Shown here piece after piece: positions 7,802 to 16,172 of a DNA stretch of 47,494 bases. Position numbers and translations under genes: made by a program. The notes beneath the pieces are model-generated. The model searched no databases and was not told where the DNA came from. It saw nothing but the letters and a program-made list of their open reading frames with translations. How positions within the stretch are numbered: the stretch's first letter is position 1; each line of letters starts with the position of its first letter. This stretch comes from Candidatus Fermentibacterota bacterium (GTDB taxonomy: Bacteria > Fermentibacterota > Fermentibacteria > Fermentibacterales > Fermentibacteraceae): positions 1 through 47,494 of the forward strand of contig PDSZ01000038.1 of the NCBI GenBank assembly GCA_002748705.1. Direction: 5' to 3'.

Positions 7802-8962
7802 ATGCCTGAAACAACCATCCTTCACATTATCACGAAAATGGCAGTAGGCGGTGCTCAGATGAACACCCTTATCAGCTGCCGTGAGATTACAAAAATGGGG
7901 TATCCCTCATCTGTTCTCACAGGTCCTGAAATCTCTCCTGAAGGAACTTTCAGTGATCTCTCTGAAAAGTACGGCATTCCTGTATACACCGCTCCCCACC
8001 TGATAAGAAAACTATCACCCTATCATGACATAAGAGCCTATTTTGAAATAAAGAAAATTATTGATGAGCACAAATTCTCCATAGTTCATACCCACGGATC
8101 CAAAGCAAAATTTCTTGGAAGGCTTGCAGCTACCGCTGCCAAAACACCTGTTAAAATAGTTCAAACAGTTCATGGATGGTCATTTTTTGATACAATGCCT
8201 CCTTTGCAAAAGGCATTTTACGCAGCACTTGAAAGAATCGGTTACAAGCTGGCTGACTCAAATATTGTTGTGAGTCCCCATGACATCCTGAAGGGAGTTA
8301 ACTGGGGTATCGGCAAACCTGAAGACTACCAGCTTATTCGAAGCGGGGTCGAATTCGAGTCTTTTCTGGCCAAACGGGGAACAGGTTCAGAATCACGAAA
8401 AATGCTGAATCTTGATCAAAATATACCAATAGTCGGTACAGTTATCAGACTTGCTCCGCAGAAACATCCTGAGGCAATTGTGGATGTTGCATTAAAGGTC
8501 AGTAAACAGTTTCCTGATGTAATGTTTGTGATAGTCGGAGATGGTCCGCTAAAAGGTTATATGCATAACTATATCAAAGAAAAAGGCTTAGAGAACAACT
8601 TTCTTCTGCTTGGTAGCCGTAAAGATGTTTCAGACATTCTGCCTGCCTTTGATGCCTTTCTGCTCACTTCGAGAAGCGAAGGGCTTCCAAGAGCCATGCT
8701 TGAAGCTCTTGCAGTTGGAATACCGGTAGTTGCAACAGATGTAGGTGGAATTGCAGAACTGGTTAACGGACATAAAAATGGTTTTCTCTGCGCTCATGGC
8801 GACATCAACTGTCTTTCCAATGGTCTTATCAAACTGATTGAGTCACCTGAAACCGGTAAAAAACTCCTTGCCTCGGTGGACCGCGACCTGAAACCATTCA
8901 GTGCAAAAATAATGGTAGATGAACTCTTTCAGCTCTACACCTTTCTTATGAAAAACATGTAG
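7802..8962 (+). CDS. Glycosyltransferase family 4 (GT-B fold)
   Basis: 386 residues from the ATG at 7802, two bases after the preceding stop. The frame is open further upstream, but the family start (a beta strand leading into the G-G-A-Q-M-N motif near residues 17-22) supports this ATG. The N-terminal Rossmann half carries V-H-T-H-G-S-K-A-K near residue 97. The C-terminal half has G-T-V-I-R-L-A-P-Q-K-H and V-G-D-G-P-L, and the EX7E donor-binding motif at Glu293/Glu301 followed by G-I-P-V-V-A-T-D-V-G-G. GT4 enzymes transfer a sugar from a nucleotide sugar with retention; donor and acceptor are unknown. It is the last gene of its cassette and is followed by a strong hairpin. Confidence 0.9.
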   Translation: MPETTILHIITKMAVGGAQMNTLISCREITKMGYPSSVLTGPEISPEGTFSDLSEKYGIPVYTAPHLIRKLSPYHDIRAYFEIKKIIDEHKFSIVHTHGSKAKFLGRLAATAAKTPVKIVQTVHGWSFFDTMPPLQKAFYAALERIGYKLADSNIVVSPHDILKGVNWGIGKPEDYQLIRSGVEFESFLAKRGTGSESRKMLNLDQNIPIVGTVIRLAPQKHPEAIVDVALKVSKQFPDVMFVIVGDGPLKGYMHNYIKEKGLENNFLLLGSRKDVSDILPAFDAFLLTSRSEGLPRAMLEALAVGIPVVATDVGGIAELVNGHKNGFLCAHGDINCLSNGLIKLIESPETGKKLLASVDRDLKPFSAKIMVDELFQLYTFLMKNM

Positions 8963-8998
8963 CAAGACCTCTTCCCCTGCAGAAAAAGAGGTCTTGCT
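8961..8998 (+). terminator. Strong hairpin at the end of the GT4 cassette
   Basis: A perfect 13-bp inverted repeat (AGCAAGACCTCTT, 8961-8973; complement 8986-8998) with a 12-nt loop begins at the glycosyltransferase stop codon. No U-run follows directly. A second small hairpin with a T-rich loop (TCTCTGA/TCAGAGA, about 9011-9030) lies just after it. The pair sits between converging units (GT4 on plus, ferredoxin on minus), so it may end transcription in both directions. Confidence 0.55.
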
Positions 8999-9143
8999 GT
9001 GTCTATACTGCTCTCTGATTTTTTCAGAGACGATAACCTCAGTAATCAGAAAAAGCTATTCAGTCAGCTGGAAGTAAAATTACATAATCAGTTGATTCTG
9101 AATATCCCTTCTCTGAAATACCGTTCAGAAGCAGACAGAATTA

Positions 9144-9311
9144 TCAGGGTGCTTCTATGGCACTCACAGGACATACAGCAGCACACGCGCCGCAATCGAT
9201 GCATGAAGCAGCTTCAATAACAAAAGGTGTGCCTTCTTCAATAGCATCAACTGGACATTCTCCCATACAGGCGCCGCAACCGATGCATGAATCGCTGATT
9301 TTGTAAGCCAT
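9144..9311 (-). CDS. Small 2[4Fe-4S] ferredoxin
   Basis: 55 residues, too short for most ORF screens but unmistakable. Two CxxCxxCxxxCP motifs: Cys 9, 12, 15, 19 and Cys 37, 40, 43, 47, each followed by Pro and separated by the acidic linker D-A-I-E-E-G-T-P. This is the clostridial-type ferredoxin fold, a low-potential cytosolic electron carrier. The ATG at 9311 is preceded by GGAGGA 4 nt away. The gene follows parB on the same strand after 39 nt, so it may be read through from the rnpA-parB block or have its own promoter. It is a natural partner for the ferredoxin-reducing IorAB encoded 5 kb away. Confidence 0.95.
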   Translation of the reverse strand: MAYKISDSCIGCGACMGECPVDAIEEGTPFVIEAASCIDCGACAAVCPVSAIEAP

Positions 9312-9350
9312 TTTCTCCTCCGAGTTATTTTGAATTGCTTTATCCGGTCT

Positions 9351-10202
9351 CTACCGACCTCTTATTATATGAAGAATCCTGTCCAGTTCGTCCAGAGACT
9401 GATACTCTATCTCCAGTTTCCCCTTTCCTCCTGAATCCTTCAGCACTACTCTGGTACTCAGATGCCTCTGAAGCTCCTTTTCAAGCTGTCTTATTTCAGG
9501 CACAACCTTTGCAGCAGTTCTGGTTTTTTTCTTTCCCGAAAGAGTTTTTCTTACCTCTTCTTCCACAGCTCTAACACTGTATCCTCTTGAAATAGACTGT
9601 CTTGCCATTCTTACCATTGCATCTGAGGTTTTAAGCGCAAGAAGAGCCCTTCCGTGACCCATGGAAAGCTCTCCGGATCTCAGCATTGTTTTTACATCAT
9701 CAGGGAGTTCCATCAGCCGCTGAAAGTTTGCTACTGCAGACCTGCTGATGCCAACCTGCTTTCCAAGTTCATCCTGGGTCAGGTTGAATTCTGCACAAAA
9801 GCGGCTGAATGCTTCTGCTTTCTCCATGGGATTCAGGTCCTGCCGTTGAATGTTCTCTACAAGAGCAAGTGCCATCATCTGCCTGTCATCAGCTTCCCTG
9901 ATAAAGGCCGGCACTTCAGAAAGCCCTGCCAGCCTGGAAGCCCTCAGCCGTCTTTCTCCTGCTATGAGCTGAAATCGCTGATCAGCTTTACGAAGAACAA
10001 GGGGCTGCAGAATGCCCTGCTGGCTTATGGACCTTGAAAGAGATTCAAGCTCCTGTTCATCCCAATCAATTCGAGGCTGAAAAGGATTAGGGTCAATGAG
10101 ATCCACACTGACCATTGCAGGTTTACCGGACTTTTCATCTGAGACAGACATCTCAGGAAGCAGCGCATTAAGGCCTCTGCCTAAAGCTTTCTTTTTCTTC
10201 AT
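9351..10202 (-). CDS. parB: Chromosome partitioning protein ParB (Spo0J family)
   Basis: 283 residues. The N-terminal basic tail (KKKKALGRGLNALL) contacts ParA in this family. The CTP-binding ParB domain carries N-P-F-Q-P-R (39-44), the G-E-R-R motif (82-85) and E-N-I-Q-R-Q-D-L-N (116-124). A helix-turn-helix follows (T-Q-D-E-L-G-K-Q-V-G-I-S-R-S-A-V), then a basic linker (GKKKTR) and a C-terminal dimerisation region. It binds parS and, with CTP, slides and clamps on DNA to load SMC and drive origin segregation with ParA. A perfect parS lies about 1.4 kb upstream in the same operon (11583-11598). Confidence 0.95.
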   Translation of the reverse strand: MKKKKALGRGLNALLPEMSVSDEKSGKPAMVSVDLIDPNPFQPRIDWDEQELESLSRSISQQGILQPLVLRKADQRFQLIAGERRLRASRLAGLSEVPAFIREADDRQMMALALVENIQRQDLNPMEKAEAFSRFCAEFNLTQDELGKQVGISRSAVANFQRLMELPDDVKTMLRSGELSMGHGRALLALKTSDAMVRMARQSISRGYSVRAVEEEVRKTLSGKKKTRTAAKVVPEIRQLEKELQRHLSTRVVLKDSGGKGKLEIEYQSLDELDRILHIIRGR

Positions 10203-10957
10203 CTGGATATAACCTCTCTGGCAAGGCTCATATAACTTTTTGCGCCGGAGGAGTAGGCATCATACAGAATCACCGGCTTGCCGAAACTCGGTGCTTCACT
10301 GAGACGAACATTTCTTGGTATTCTGGTGTTAAAAAGAATTCCACCAAGATGTTCTGCAGTTTCCAGTTCTACTTCACGACTCAATTTCAGTCGCTTATCA
10401 TACATTGTCAGCACTACACCGAAAATCATCAGCGCTCTGTTCCAGGCTCCTTTCACTCTCTTGATTGTTTCAATAAGGTGAGAAAGCCCTTCAAGGGCGT
10501 AGTACTCACTCTGTACTGTGAGAATAACACCATCAGCAGCAACAAGTGCATTAACAGTAAGAAGACCAAGGGATGGAGGACAGTCTATAAGAACAAAATC
10601 ATATCTGCTCAGGTCTGCTGCTTTCAGCGCCCTGGCAAGAAAAAACTCTCTTTCATCCTGGGCTGCAAGTTCTATCTCAGTACCAGCCAGATGCCTTGAA
10701 CCTGGAACTACGAAAAGACCATCAATCTCTGTTTTTTTAATACACTCCTCAAGGGTCTTGTCTCCTGAGATAAACTCATGTACTCCACAGGAAACTGCCT
10801 CCTCCAGACCAAGTCCGCTGGTGGCATTTGCCTGGGGATCCAGGTCTATCACCAGAACATCTTTATCGTGAACAGCTATACTGGCTCCCAGGTTGATTAC
10901 AGTTGTTGTCTTGCCAACCCCGCCTTTCTGATTGGCAACAGCAAGAATTCTTGTCAT
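10199..10957 (-). CDS. parA: Chromosome partitioning ATPase ParA (Soj)
   Basis: 252 residues from the ATG at 10957. An in-frame ATG nine bases upstream leaves only 1 nt to AAAGG, so the inner start is preferred. Deviant Walker A KGGVGKT at residues 11-17, followed by D-L-D-P-Q-A-N-A-T-S-G-L and the Walker B-like F-V-L-I-D-C-P-P-S-L-G-L-L. The length fits chromosomal Soj proteins without an N-terminal DNA-binding domain. It forms ATP-dependent dimers on the nucleoid and is stimulated by ParB. The stop overlaps the parB start by 4 nt. The rsmG gene ends 21 nt upstream of the ATG. Confidence 0.95.
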   Translation of the reverse strand: MTRILAVANQKGGVGKTTTVINLGASIAVHDKDVLVIDLDPQANATSGLGLEEAVSCGVHEFISGDKTLEECIKKTEIDGLFVVPGSRHLAGTEIELAAQDEREFFLARALKAADLSRYDFVLIDCPPSLGLLTVNALVAADGVILTVQSEYYALEGLSHLIETIKRVKGAWNRALMIFGVVLTMYDKRLKLSREVELETAEHLGGILFNTRIPRNVRLSEAPSFGKPVILYDAYSSGAKSYMSLAREVISR

Positions 10958-10978
10958 TGATAGCATACCTTTCAGTTT

Positions 10979-11599
10979 TCAGGAATGCGAATACTGCACT
11001 AAAAATCCCGGACGGTCAAGCGGAGGAACAGGAAGTTTTGTCAGCAGGAATCCTTTTTTACCGGAAAGTTTGCTGTCAGAAGCTCTTGTGAGAAGCCTGA
11101 AAGAGGAGCATTCTGTTTTTGCTATAAGAGAAATAAGAGTGAACGGGTCCTTTACTGATTTTGCCGTAAACTCTGTACCAGGTAAGAATGGCCCTGCATT
11201 CTCTATTCTCTTCTCAATGATAGAGCATTTAATCCCGCACTCCCTTGCAACCACCTCAAGAAACGCACACCTCCGCCGTCTCGGTTCAACAAGCACAACA
11301 TCAAGACCAAGAAGGGCCAGAATAAAACCGGGGAATCCTGCTCCTGTACCGATATCAATCACAGAAGAACCATTCAGAAATCCTGCGAACGCCACCGACT
11401 CCAGAATGTGCCTTCGCCATATTCTGGACATTTCTTCAGGCCCTACAAGATTCAACCTGTTTCTGCAGCTGTCCAGAAGGTCTGTGAAGAGAGCAACCTT
11501 TTCTGAGAAGTCTGCCGGCACAGAATGAATCCCCAGTAGAGAACACTGCTCAAAAACATCTACGGCATTTTCCGGCAGGTCATGTTTCACGTGAAACAC
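10979..11599 (-). CDS. rsmG: 16S rRNA (guanine-N7) methyltransferase RsmG (GidB)
   Basis: 206 residues with the SAM-binding motif V-I-D-I-G-T-G-A-G-F-P-G (about residues 80-91), preceded by N-L-V-G-P and the R-H-I-L-E-S motif typical of GidB. It methylates N7 of the guanosine equivalent to E. coli G527 in 16S rRNA. The first residues, M-F-H-V-K-H, are written by the parS sequence itself: the ATG lies in the 20-nt overlap with the end of mnmG. The C-terminal third (S-G-K-K-G-F onward) looks less conserved than the core. Confidence 0.9.
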   Translation of the reverse strand: MFHVKHDLPENAVDVFEQCSLLGIHSVPADFSEKVALFTDLLDSCRNRLNLVGPEEMSRIWRRHILESVAFAGFLNGSSVIDIGTGAGFPGFILALLGLDVVLVEPRRRRCAFLEVVARECGIKCSIIEKRIENAGPFLPGTEFTAKSVKDPFTLISLIAKTECSSFRLLTRASDSKLSGKKGFLLTKLPVPPLDRPGFLVQYSHS

Positions 11600-13379
11600 T
11601 CCTTTTCATTAACTGCACAACAATGGCGTCAAGGTCGGCCTCCCTGACACCTGACAACTGTTCCGCTTCTCTCAGAGTTTTCGGCCTTTTGCTGTTAAGA
11701 ACCTGAGCAGCCTCTATACTGAGAGAGTCAACAACGGAATAATCAGCTATCCATGCTAAATTCACATCTCTGAGCTTTTCCCTGGAGCTGTGTTTTCTTT
11801 TTGCCCTGTCCACATAACCGCCATATTTTATATCCAGTACCAGAGAGCGTATCACCTTCAAGTTATTTGGTTCATCCAGATAGCCGGCAACCTGTTCTGC
11901 TGTTACTTCAGGTCGTCTTGCAAATTCGTACAAACTTTTTCCCTCAACTTTTATTCTTGTCAAAGCAGTTTTTATTTCTCTCTGTCTTTTCTGTATTTCA
12001 GTGTGATTTGCCTTCTGCTCTTCTGTAACGGTTCCCAGGCGGCAGCCGAATTCAAAAAGCCTTCTGTCTGCATTATCCTGCCTGAGGTGAAGCCTGTTCT
12101 CAGCTCTGCTTGAAAACAGCCTGTACGGTTCATCTGCCCCTCTTATCACAAGATCATCAACAAGAACTCCCAGATAACTCTCCAGTCTGTTTGGGCACAT
12201 TTCTTCCATCCCCTGAACTCTTCTGGCAGCGTTGGCGCCTGCAAGCAACCCTGTTGCGGAGGCCTCCTCGTATCCTGATGTTCCAAGAATCTGCCCTGCT
12301 GCATACAGGTTGTCTGTTCTTTCAAGCCTGAAAGTTCTGTCGTACTCTCCCCTTTCGAAACATGTGTACTCCACAGAGTATCCATATGCTGCGATAACTG
12401 CGTTGCTAAACCCCGGTATAGATCGAATTGCTCTTTCCTGTATCTCATGGGGAAGGCTTGTGGAAAAACCGTTTATATAGGAAATCCTTGAACCTGCGCC
12501 TGTAGGTTCAACATGAACAGGATGGCCTGCTCTGTCTGGAAACTTTGTGACCTTGTCTTCAAAGCTGGGACAGTATCGAGGCCCTTTTCCTGTAACCCTG
12601 CCGCTGTATAAAGGTGAATACTTCAGGCTCTCTGCAATGATTCTTTCTGTCTCTCTTGTGGTTCTTACAACCCAGCATTGTTCACTGGTTTTGATAGGCT
12701 TTTCGGATTTCCAGCTGAAACAGAAATCCATTTCCGTGTTCTCCTGAAGCTCCATTGCATCTGTGTTTATAGATTTTCTTAAAACTCTCGGTGATGTGCC
12801 TGTTTTGAAACGTTTCACATGAAACATTCTCTTTCGTATGTCTTTTTCAAGCCTTACTGCAGAGATATCGCCTCTTCTTCCCCCAGGCCAGGAATACTCC
12901 CCTCTGTGAAGAATTCCACCAAGGAATGTTCCTGCTGCCAGAACAAAGGCATCTGCCTTTATCTCTCTCTTATCCTGTATGACAACTGACTCAATATGGC
13001 TGTTTTCTCCTTTGAGAGATACAGCTATTCCCTCTATTATTTCAACCTGTGCTTCTGCCAGTCTGGCTCTCTGTTCCAAGCAGTACAATGAAATATCATT
13101 CTGTGTTCTGGGCCCCCATACTGCCGGCCCCTTTTTCATGTTCAGCATTCTGAACTGAAGAGCGGAATTGTCTGAAGAAAATGACGACACTCCTCCCATT
13201 GCATCTATTTCACATACCAGAGTTCCTTTTGCTATACCGCCGATAGACGGATTGCATGACATCAATGCTATCTTAGAAATACTTGGTGTAATAAGAATGA
13301 CTCTGCAGCCCAGTACAGCTGCAGCACATGATGCTTCAACCCCTGCATGACCTCCGCCTATTACTGCAACTGTTTTCAT
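11580..13379 (-). CDS. mnmG: tRNA uridine 5-carboxymethylaminomethyl modification enzyme MnmG (GidA)
   Basis: 599 residues, slightly short of the usual ~620-630. N-terminal FAD-binding I-G-G-G-H-A-G-V-E-A-S (8-18), S-C-N-P-S-I-G-G-I-A-K-G near 45, K-T-G-T-S-P-R near 197, and the C-terminal helical domain (Y-x-G-Y-V-D-R-A-K near 530). With MnmE it modifies U34 of tRNAs reading NNA/NNG codons, using FAD and methylene-THF. The family's usual K-T-G-T-P-P-R reads K-T-G-T-S-P-R here. The last codons (S-V-S-R-E-T) are spelled by the perfect parS, and residues M-F-H-V-K-R before K-T-G-T-S-P-R are spelled by a near-parS. It overlaps mnmE by 4 nt and rsmG by 20 nt. Confidence 0.93.
   Translation of the reverse strand: MKTVAVIGGGHAGVEASCAAAVLGCRVILITPSISKIALMSCNPSIGGIAKGTLVCEIDAMGGVSSFSSDNSALQFRMLNMKKGPAVWGPRTQNDISLYCLEQRARLAEAQVEIIEGIAVSLKGENSHIESVVIQDKREIKADAFVLAAGTFLGGILHRGEYSWPGGRRGDISAVRLEKDIRKRMFHVKRFKTGTSPRVLRKSINTDAMELQENTEMDFCFSWKSEKPIKTSEQCWVVRTTRETERIIAESLKYSPLYSGRVTGKGPRYCPSFEDKVTKFPDRAGHPVHVEPTGAGSRISYINGFSTSLPHEIQERAIRSIPGFSNAVIAAYGYSVEYTCFERGEYDRTFRLERTDNLYAAGQILGTSGYEEASATGLLAGANAARRVQGMEEMCPNRLESYLGVLVDDLVIRGADEPYRLFSSRAENRLHLRQDNADRRLFEFGCRLGTVTEEQKANHTEIQKRQREIKTALTRIKVEGKSLYEFARRPEVTAEQVAGYLDEPNNLKVIRSLVLDIKYGGYVDRAKRKHSSREKLRDVNLAWIADYSVVDSLSIEAAQVLNSKRPKTLREAEQLSGVREADLDAIVVQLMKRSVSRET
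11583..11598. promoter_or_regulatory. parS: Perfect parS site
   Basis: The 16-bp palindrome TGTTTCACGTGAAACA is the consensus bacterial parS bound by ParB/Spo0J. It lies about 5.4 kb from dnaA, where origin-proximal parS sites normally occur, and in the operon encoding ParA and ParB. It falls within the 20-nt overlap of the mnmG end and the rsmG start, so it codes for protein in two frames. Confidence 0.92.
12811..12826. promoter_or_regulatory. Near-consensus parS-like site inside mnmG
   Basis: CGTTTCACATGAAACA matches the parS palindrome at 14 of 16 positions (first base and position 9 differ). It is 1.2 kb from the perfect site. In mnmG it encodes M-F-H-V-K-R just before the conserved F-K-T-G-T motif, so the match could be partly a by-product of codon choice. 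Binding by ParB is plausible but untested. Confidence 0.45.
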
Positions 13380-14545
13380 TTACCTACGCAGAAAGTGTCG
13401 AGGGCTCTTTCAACAACTGCCGATGAAGCTTCAGACTTATTCATAACTGAAAGGGCTTCCTTCAGGTTTTCAGCAGCCAGCGCCATATCCTGATGCGCAC
13501 ATGATTGCGCTGCCTCTTTGATTCTTTCCAGAGCAATTCCTATTCTCCAGCTGGGGCTGCGGTCCTCTGGTTCCGTGATAAAATTCTTTATCTTTTCAAT
13601 ACCCTTACCGGTTAAGCTTGATAATGAAATCCATCCCTTACAGGGCTCTCTGCCTTCATCGTTTTTTGAGAAGACCTTTATCATTTTGCTGCAGTTTATT
13701 CGATCAGGCTCTCTCTGTTTATGATCCATCCAGATAACTCTGTCTTCAGGTCTCACAGTCTGAAGGGAAATAGAAAGAGCTTCACCATCAAGAATGGTTC
13801 CACCTGTTCCGGCTGTGTCACGAAGATCAATATTCCTCCCCTGAATATGTATCTGTCTTGAAGCCCCGTCTCTTGTTGTTCCGGGAACCTCAGAAACCAC
13901 TGCTGCCTTTTCTCCGCAAAGCAGATTGAACAGGGTTGATTTTCCTGCGTTTACAGGACCCATGATGTAAACTCTGGGCATTACTTCTATCTCTTCTATT
14001 CTGGCTTTCATCTCTTCTGCTGATTTTTTCAGCCGAAACAAATTCATTTCAATTTGCTCTTCATCTGCAGCCATGTGTTCCTCGCCGAACTCTATAAGAG
14101 CCTCTGTTTCTGTAAGAAGATCTGTAATCTCTTCTGCAAGCGGCTCTGTTTTTCCTGCGGGAATATTTCTGAACCGGGCTGAGAGAAGAAGTATATCTGT
14201 ATCTGTAACCTTACCGTTCAGCCAGGCCCTTCTTGTGAATTCACCAGGCTCTGCCGGCCTTGCTCCTTTATGCTCAAGAAGCTTCATTATCTCATTTGTT
14301 GTGCCAGGAGTGCCATGGCACATGATTTCAACCATTTCTTCCCCTGTGTAACTGCTGCCTTCTTTCCAGGAAAGAGCAACCACTCTGTCTACACCGGCTA
14401 TGGTCCCCACTGCACGCTTTCTGCCGCAAAGTCTGCCAGCTGGAAGGCCCATTATCTCTTCAACTGCTTTTGAGGCTCCCCTTCCGGAGAGCCTCACTAC
14501 TGCTATTGCACTTGTTGTGTCAGGTGTAGCCTTAGCGGCTATCAT
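13376..14545 (-). CDS. mnmE: tRNA modification GTPase MnmE (TrmE), shortened and divergent
   Basis: 389 residues from the ATG at 14545, one base after the yidC stop; this start gives the family N-terminus I-A-A-K-A-T-P-D. Typical MnmE is about 450 residues. The N-terminal folate-binding domain has E-x-P-G-E-F-T-R-R-A-W-L-N-G-K, but the usual D-L-T-Q-A-E-A-V helix that follows is replaced by a short divergent stretch. GTPase motifs: G1 G-P-V-N-A-G-K-S (196-203), G2 P-G-T-T-R-D, G3 D-T-A-G, then a shortened switch II region, and a weak G4 (S-K-N-D instead of N-K-x-D). The C-terminal F-C-V-G-K keeps the essential Cys. The family call is firm; the reduced size suggests loss of parts of the helical and G domains. 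Confidence 0.88.
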   Translation of the reverse strand: MIAAKATPDTTSAIAVVRLSGRGASKAVEEIMGLPAGRLCGRKRAVGTIAGVDRVVALSWKEGSSYTGEEMVEIMCHGTPGTTNEIMKLLEHKGARPAEPGEFTRRAWLNGKVTDTDILLLSARFRNIPAGKTEPLAEEITDLLTETEALIEFGEEHMAADEEQIEMNLFRLKKSAEEMKARIEEIEVMPRVYIMGPVNAGKSTLFNLLCGEKAAVVSEVPGTTRDGASRQIHIQGRNIDLRDTAGTGGTILDGEALSISLQTVRPEDRVIWMDHKQREPDRINCSKMIKVFSKNDEGREPCKGWISLSSLTGKGIEKIKNFITEPEDRSPSWRIGIALERIKEAAQSCAHQDMALAAENLKEALSVMNKSEASSAVVERALDTFCVGK

Positions 14546-14546
14546 G

Positions 14547-16172
14547 TCAGCCCGTTCTTCCGTATGCCTTATGAACATCGCTGCTCATCCTTTTCTTTAT
14601 GTATTCCTGCTGCACAAAAGTGGCAATATTGAATACTGTGTAATAGAGAATAAGGCCGGAAGCAAATCGCATGAACAAGAATGTCATCATTAAGGGCATA
14701 AAATACATCATTGTTTTCTGCTGCTGTGCCATTGCTCCGGCTGCACTGGTACCTGTAAGCTTCTGCTGAAGGATCATCAGAGCTCCCAGCAGAATCGGCA
14801 AAAGTCCTATTCCCTCAAGGCCCATTATCTTTGTTCCAAAGGGAATCAGTATTTCAGGCCGTGAAAGATCTGTAATCCAGAGAAGGAATCCCTGACCTCT
14901 CAGCTCCACTGAATTGGCAAGCACTCTGAACATGGCAAAAAATATCGGCATCTGGAGCAGTATTGGAAAACAGCCCCCCAGGGGATTGACTCCCGATTCC
15001 TTATAGAATTTCTGCATTTCTTCCTGCTGCCTCTTTGGATCCTTTGCGTATTTCTCCTGAATCTTCTTCAGTGCAGGCTGTACCTTCTGCATTTTCTGCA
15101 TTGAAACATAGCTTTTTGCTGTAAGCGGATAGAGTAGAATTTTCAGTGTGATGCCCAGTATGATTATTCTCACTCCCCAGTTGTCAGCAAATGATAGAAT
15201 TTTTACAATGTAGAGGAAAATCAGCCTGGCTATCCACCTTATGACTGGCCATCCAAAATCAACCATATCCTGCTGAGAACCGCCAAGTTCTCTCAAAAGT
15301 GTGTATGATTTAGGTCCTGCGTACACACGAACATTCCTGTCGTCTATTGACACTTCAGGTGAACCACCTTCACCTGGGGCAATATAGCCGTCTGCTCTGT
15401 CGGTACTTTCAGGCATAAGAAGAATTGTAAAATACTTGTTTGATGATGCGATCCATGAAACATTGCCCACAGGCTCCAGACCCTCAATTTTCGATGAGTC
15501 CCGTTTCTTGTGGCCGTTTGTGTACCATGAGGCTGTGTAATAACCTCGTGTTTCCGCGTTGGTTTCTGTTTCCGGTATGGCGCTACTTGATACTGAGGTG
15601 TTCATGTCGCCAACTTCAGTTATCACACTGAACCCGTAGTAGTTTTTTCTGAACACAAACTCACGAAAACCGCCTGCTGATTCAAACCTTACTGCAGTAC
15701 CTGTTTCACCTGCAACAACAGTGTCTGGCCCTTCGTAGGTGAACAGCAGAGGTTCTCCAGTACTATTCTTTGCAACAAGCCAGTTTTCTTCTGCCATTTC
15801 AACAGGAGAACTATTTTCTGTATGGGGAAATGCCTGATAGGAGCCGAGCTGCCATGACTGAACTGCCGCGCCTGTTGTTGTAATTTCAGCAGTTACAATG
15901 TTCTCGCCATTCGTTCCTGGAATGATAACAGTAACTGTTTTTTCACTGTAATCAAAAACTTCCTGTACCTGCCCGGTCTGCTGCTCTGAATCAATTGAAA
16001 TTTCCTGAGGTGTCTCCTGAGTTTCTTCTTGCAGTTCCTGCACTGGCTCCTGCTGCTGAACAGCAGTCTGCACACCAGTTCTGCCTCGGTTGCTTCCTGT
16101 TAAGAACCAGCTGACAACCAGTACTGCCATCATCAGTACCGCTGCGGTGAAAAGCCTTGCCTGATCACTCAT
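14547..16172 (-). CDS. yidC: Membrane protein insertase YidC (Oxa1 family, Gram-negative type)
   Basis: 541 residues. An N-terminal membrane anchor (about 7-25) is followed by a Glu/Gln-rich linker, a large periplasmic beta domain (about 75-310) and the conserved five-helix Oxa1 core from about residue 330. Core features include the cytosolic [13 protein letters not shown] loop, the Lys/Gln-rich coiled region and [10 protein letters not shown]. It inserts and folds inner-membrane proteins with or without SecYEG. The periplasmic domain implies a two-membrane envelope. It overlaps yidD by 4 nt and has a strong ribosome site (GGAGGT). No jag/khpB gene lies between yidC and mnmE, unlike in many genomes. 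Confidence 0.95.
   Translation of the reverse strand: MSDQARLFTAAVLMMAVLVVSWFLTGSNRGRTGVQTAVQQQEPVQELQEETQETPQEISIDSEQQTGQVQEVFDYSEKTVTVIIPGTNGENIVTAEITTTGAAVQSWQLGSYQAFPHTENSSPVEMAEENWLVAKNSTGEPLLFTYEGPDTVVAGETGTAVRFESAGGFREFVFRKNYYGFSVITEVGDMNTSVSSSAIPETETNAETRGYYTASWYTNGHKKRDSSKIEGLEPVGNVSWIASSNKYFTILLMPESTDRADGYIAPGEGGSPEVSIDDRNVRVYAGPKSYTLLRELGGSQQDMVDFGWPVIRWIARLIFLYIVKILSFADNWGVRIIILGITLKILLYPLTAKSYVSMQKMQKVQPALKKIQEKYAKDPKRQQEEMQKFYKESGVNPLGGCFPILLQMPIFFAMFRVLANSVELRGQGFLLWITDLSRPEILIPFGTKIMGLEGIGLLPILLGALMILQQKLTGTSAAGAMAQQQKTMMYFMPLMMTFLFMRFASGLILYYTVFNIATFVQQEYIKKRMSSDVHKAYGRTG

Noticed and set aside
8999..9220. 73-codon plus-strand frame after the GT4 hairpin
   Set aside because: It is antisense to the well-supported ferredoxin gene at 9144-9311 and has no ribosome site or domain.
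15702..15717. 14/16 parS match in yidC (TGTTTCACCTGCAACA)
   Set aside because: The right half is not palindromic and key positions of the GTGAAAC arm are altered; likely chance.
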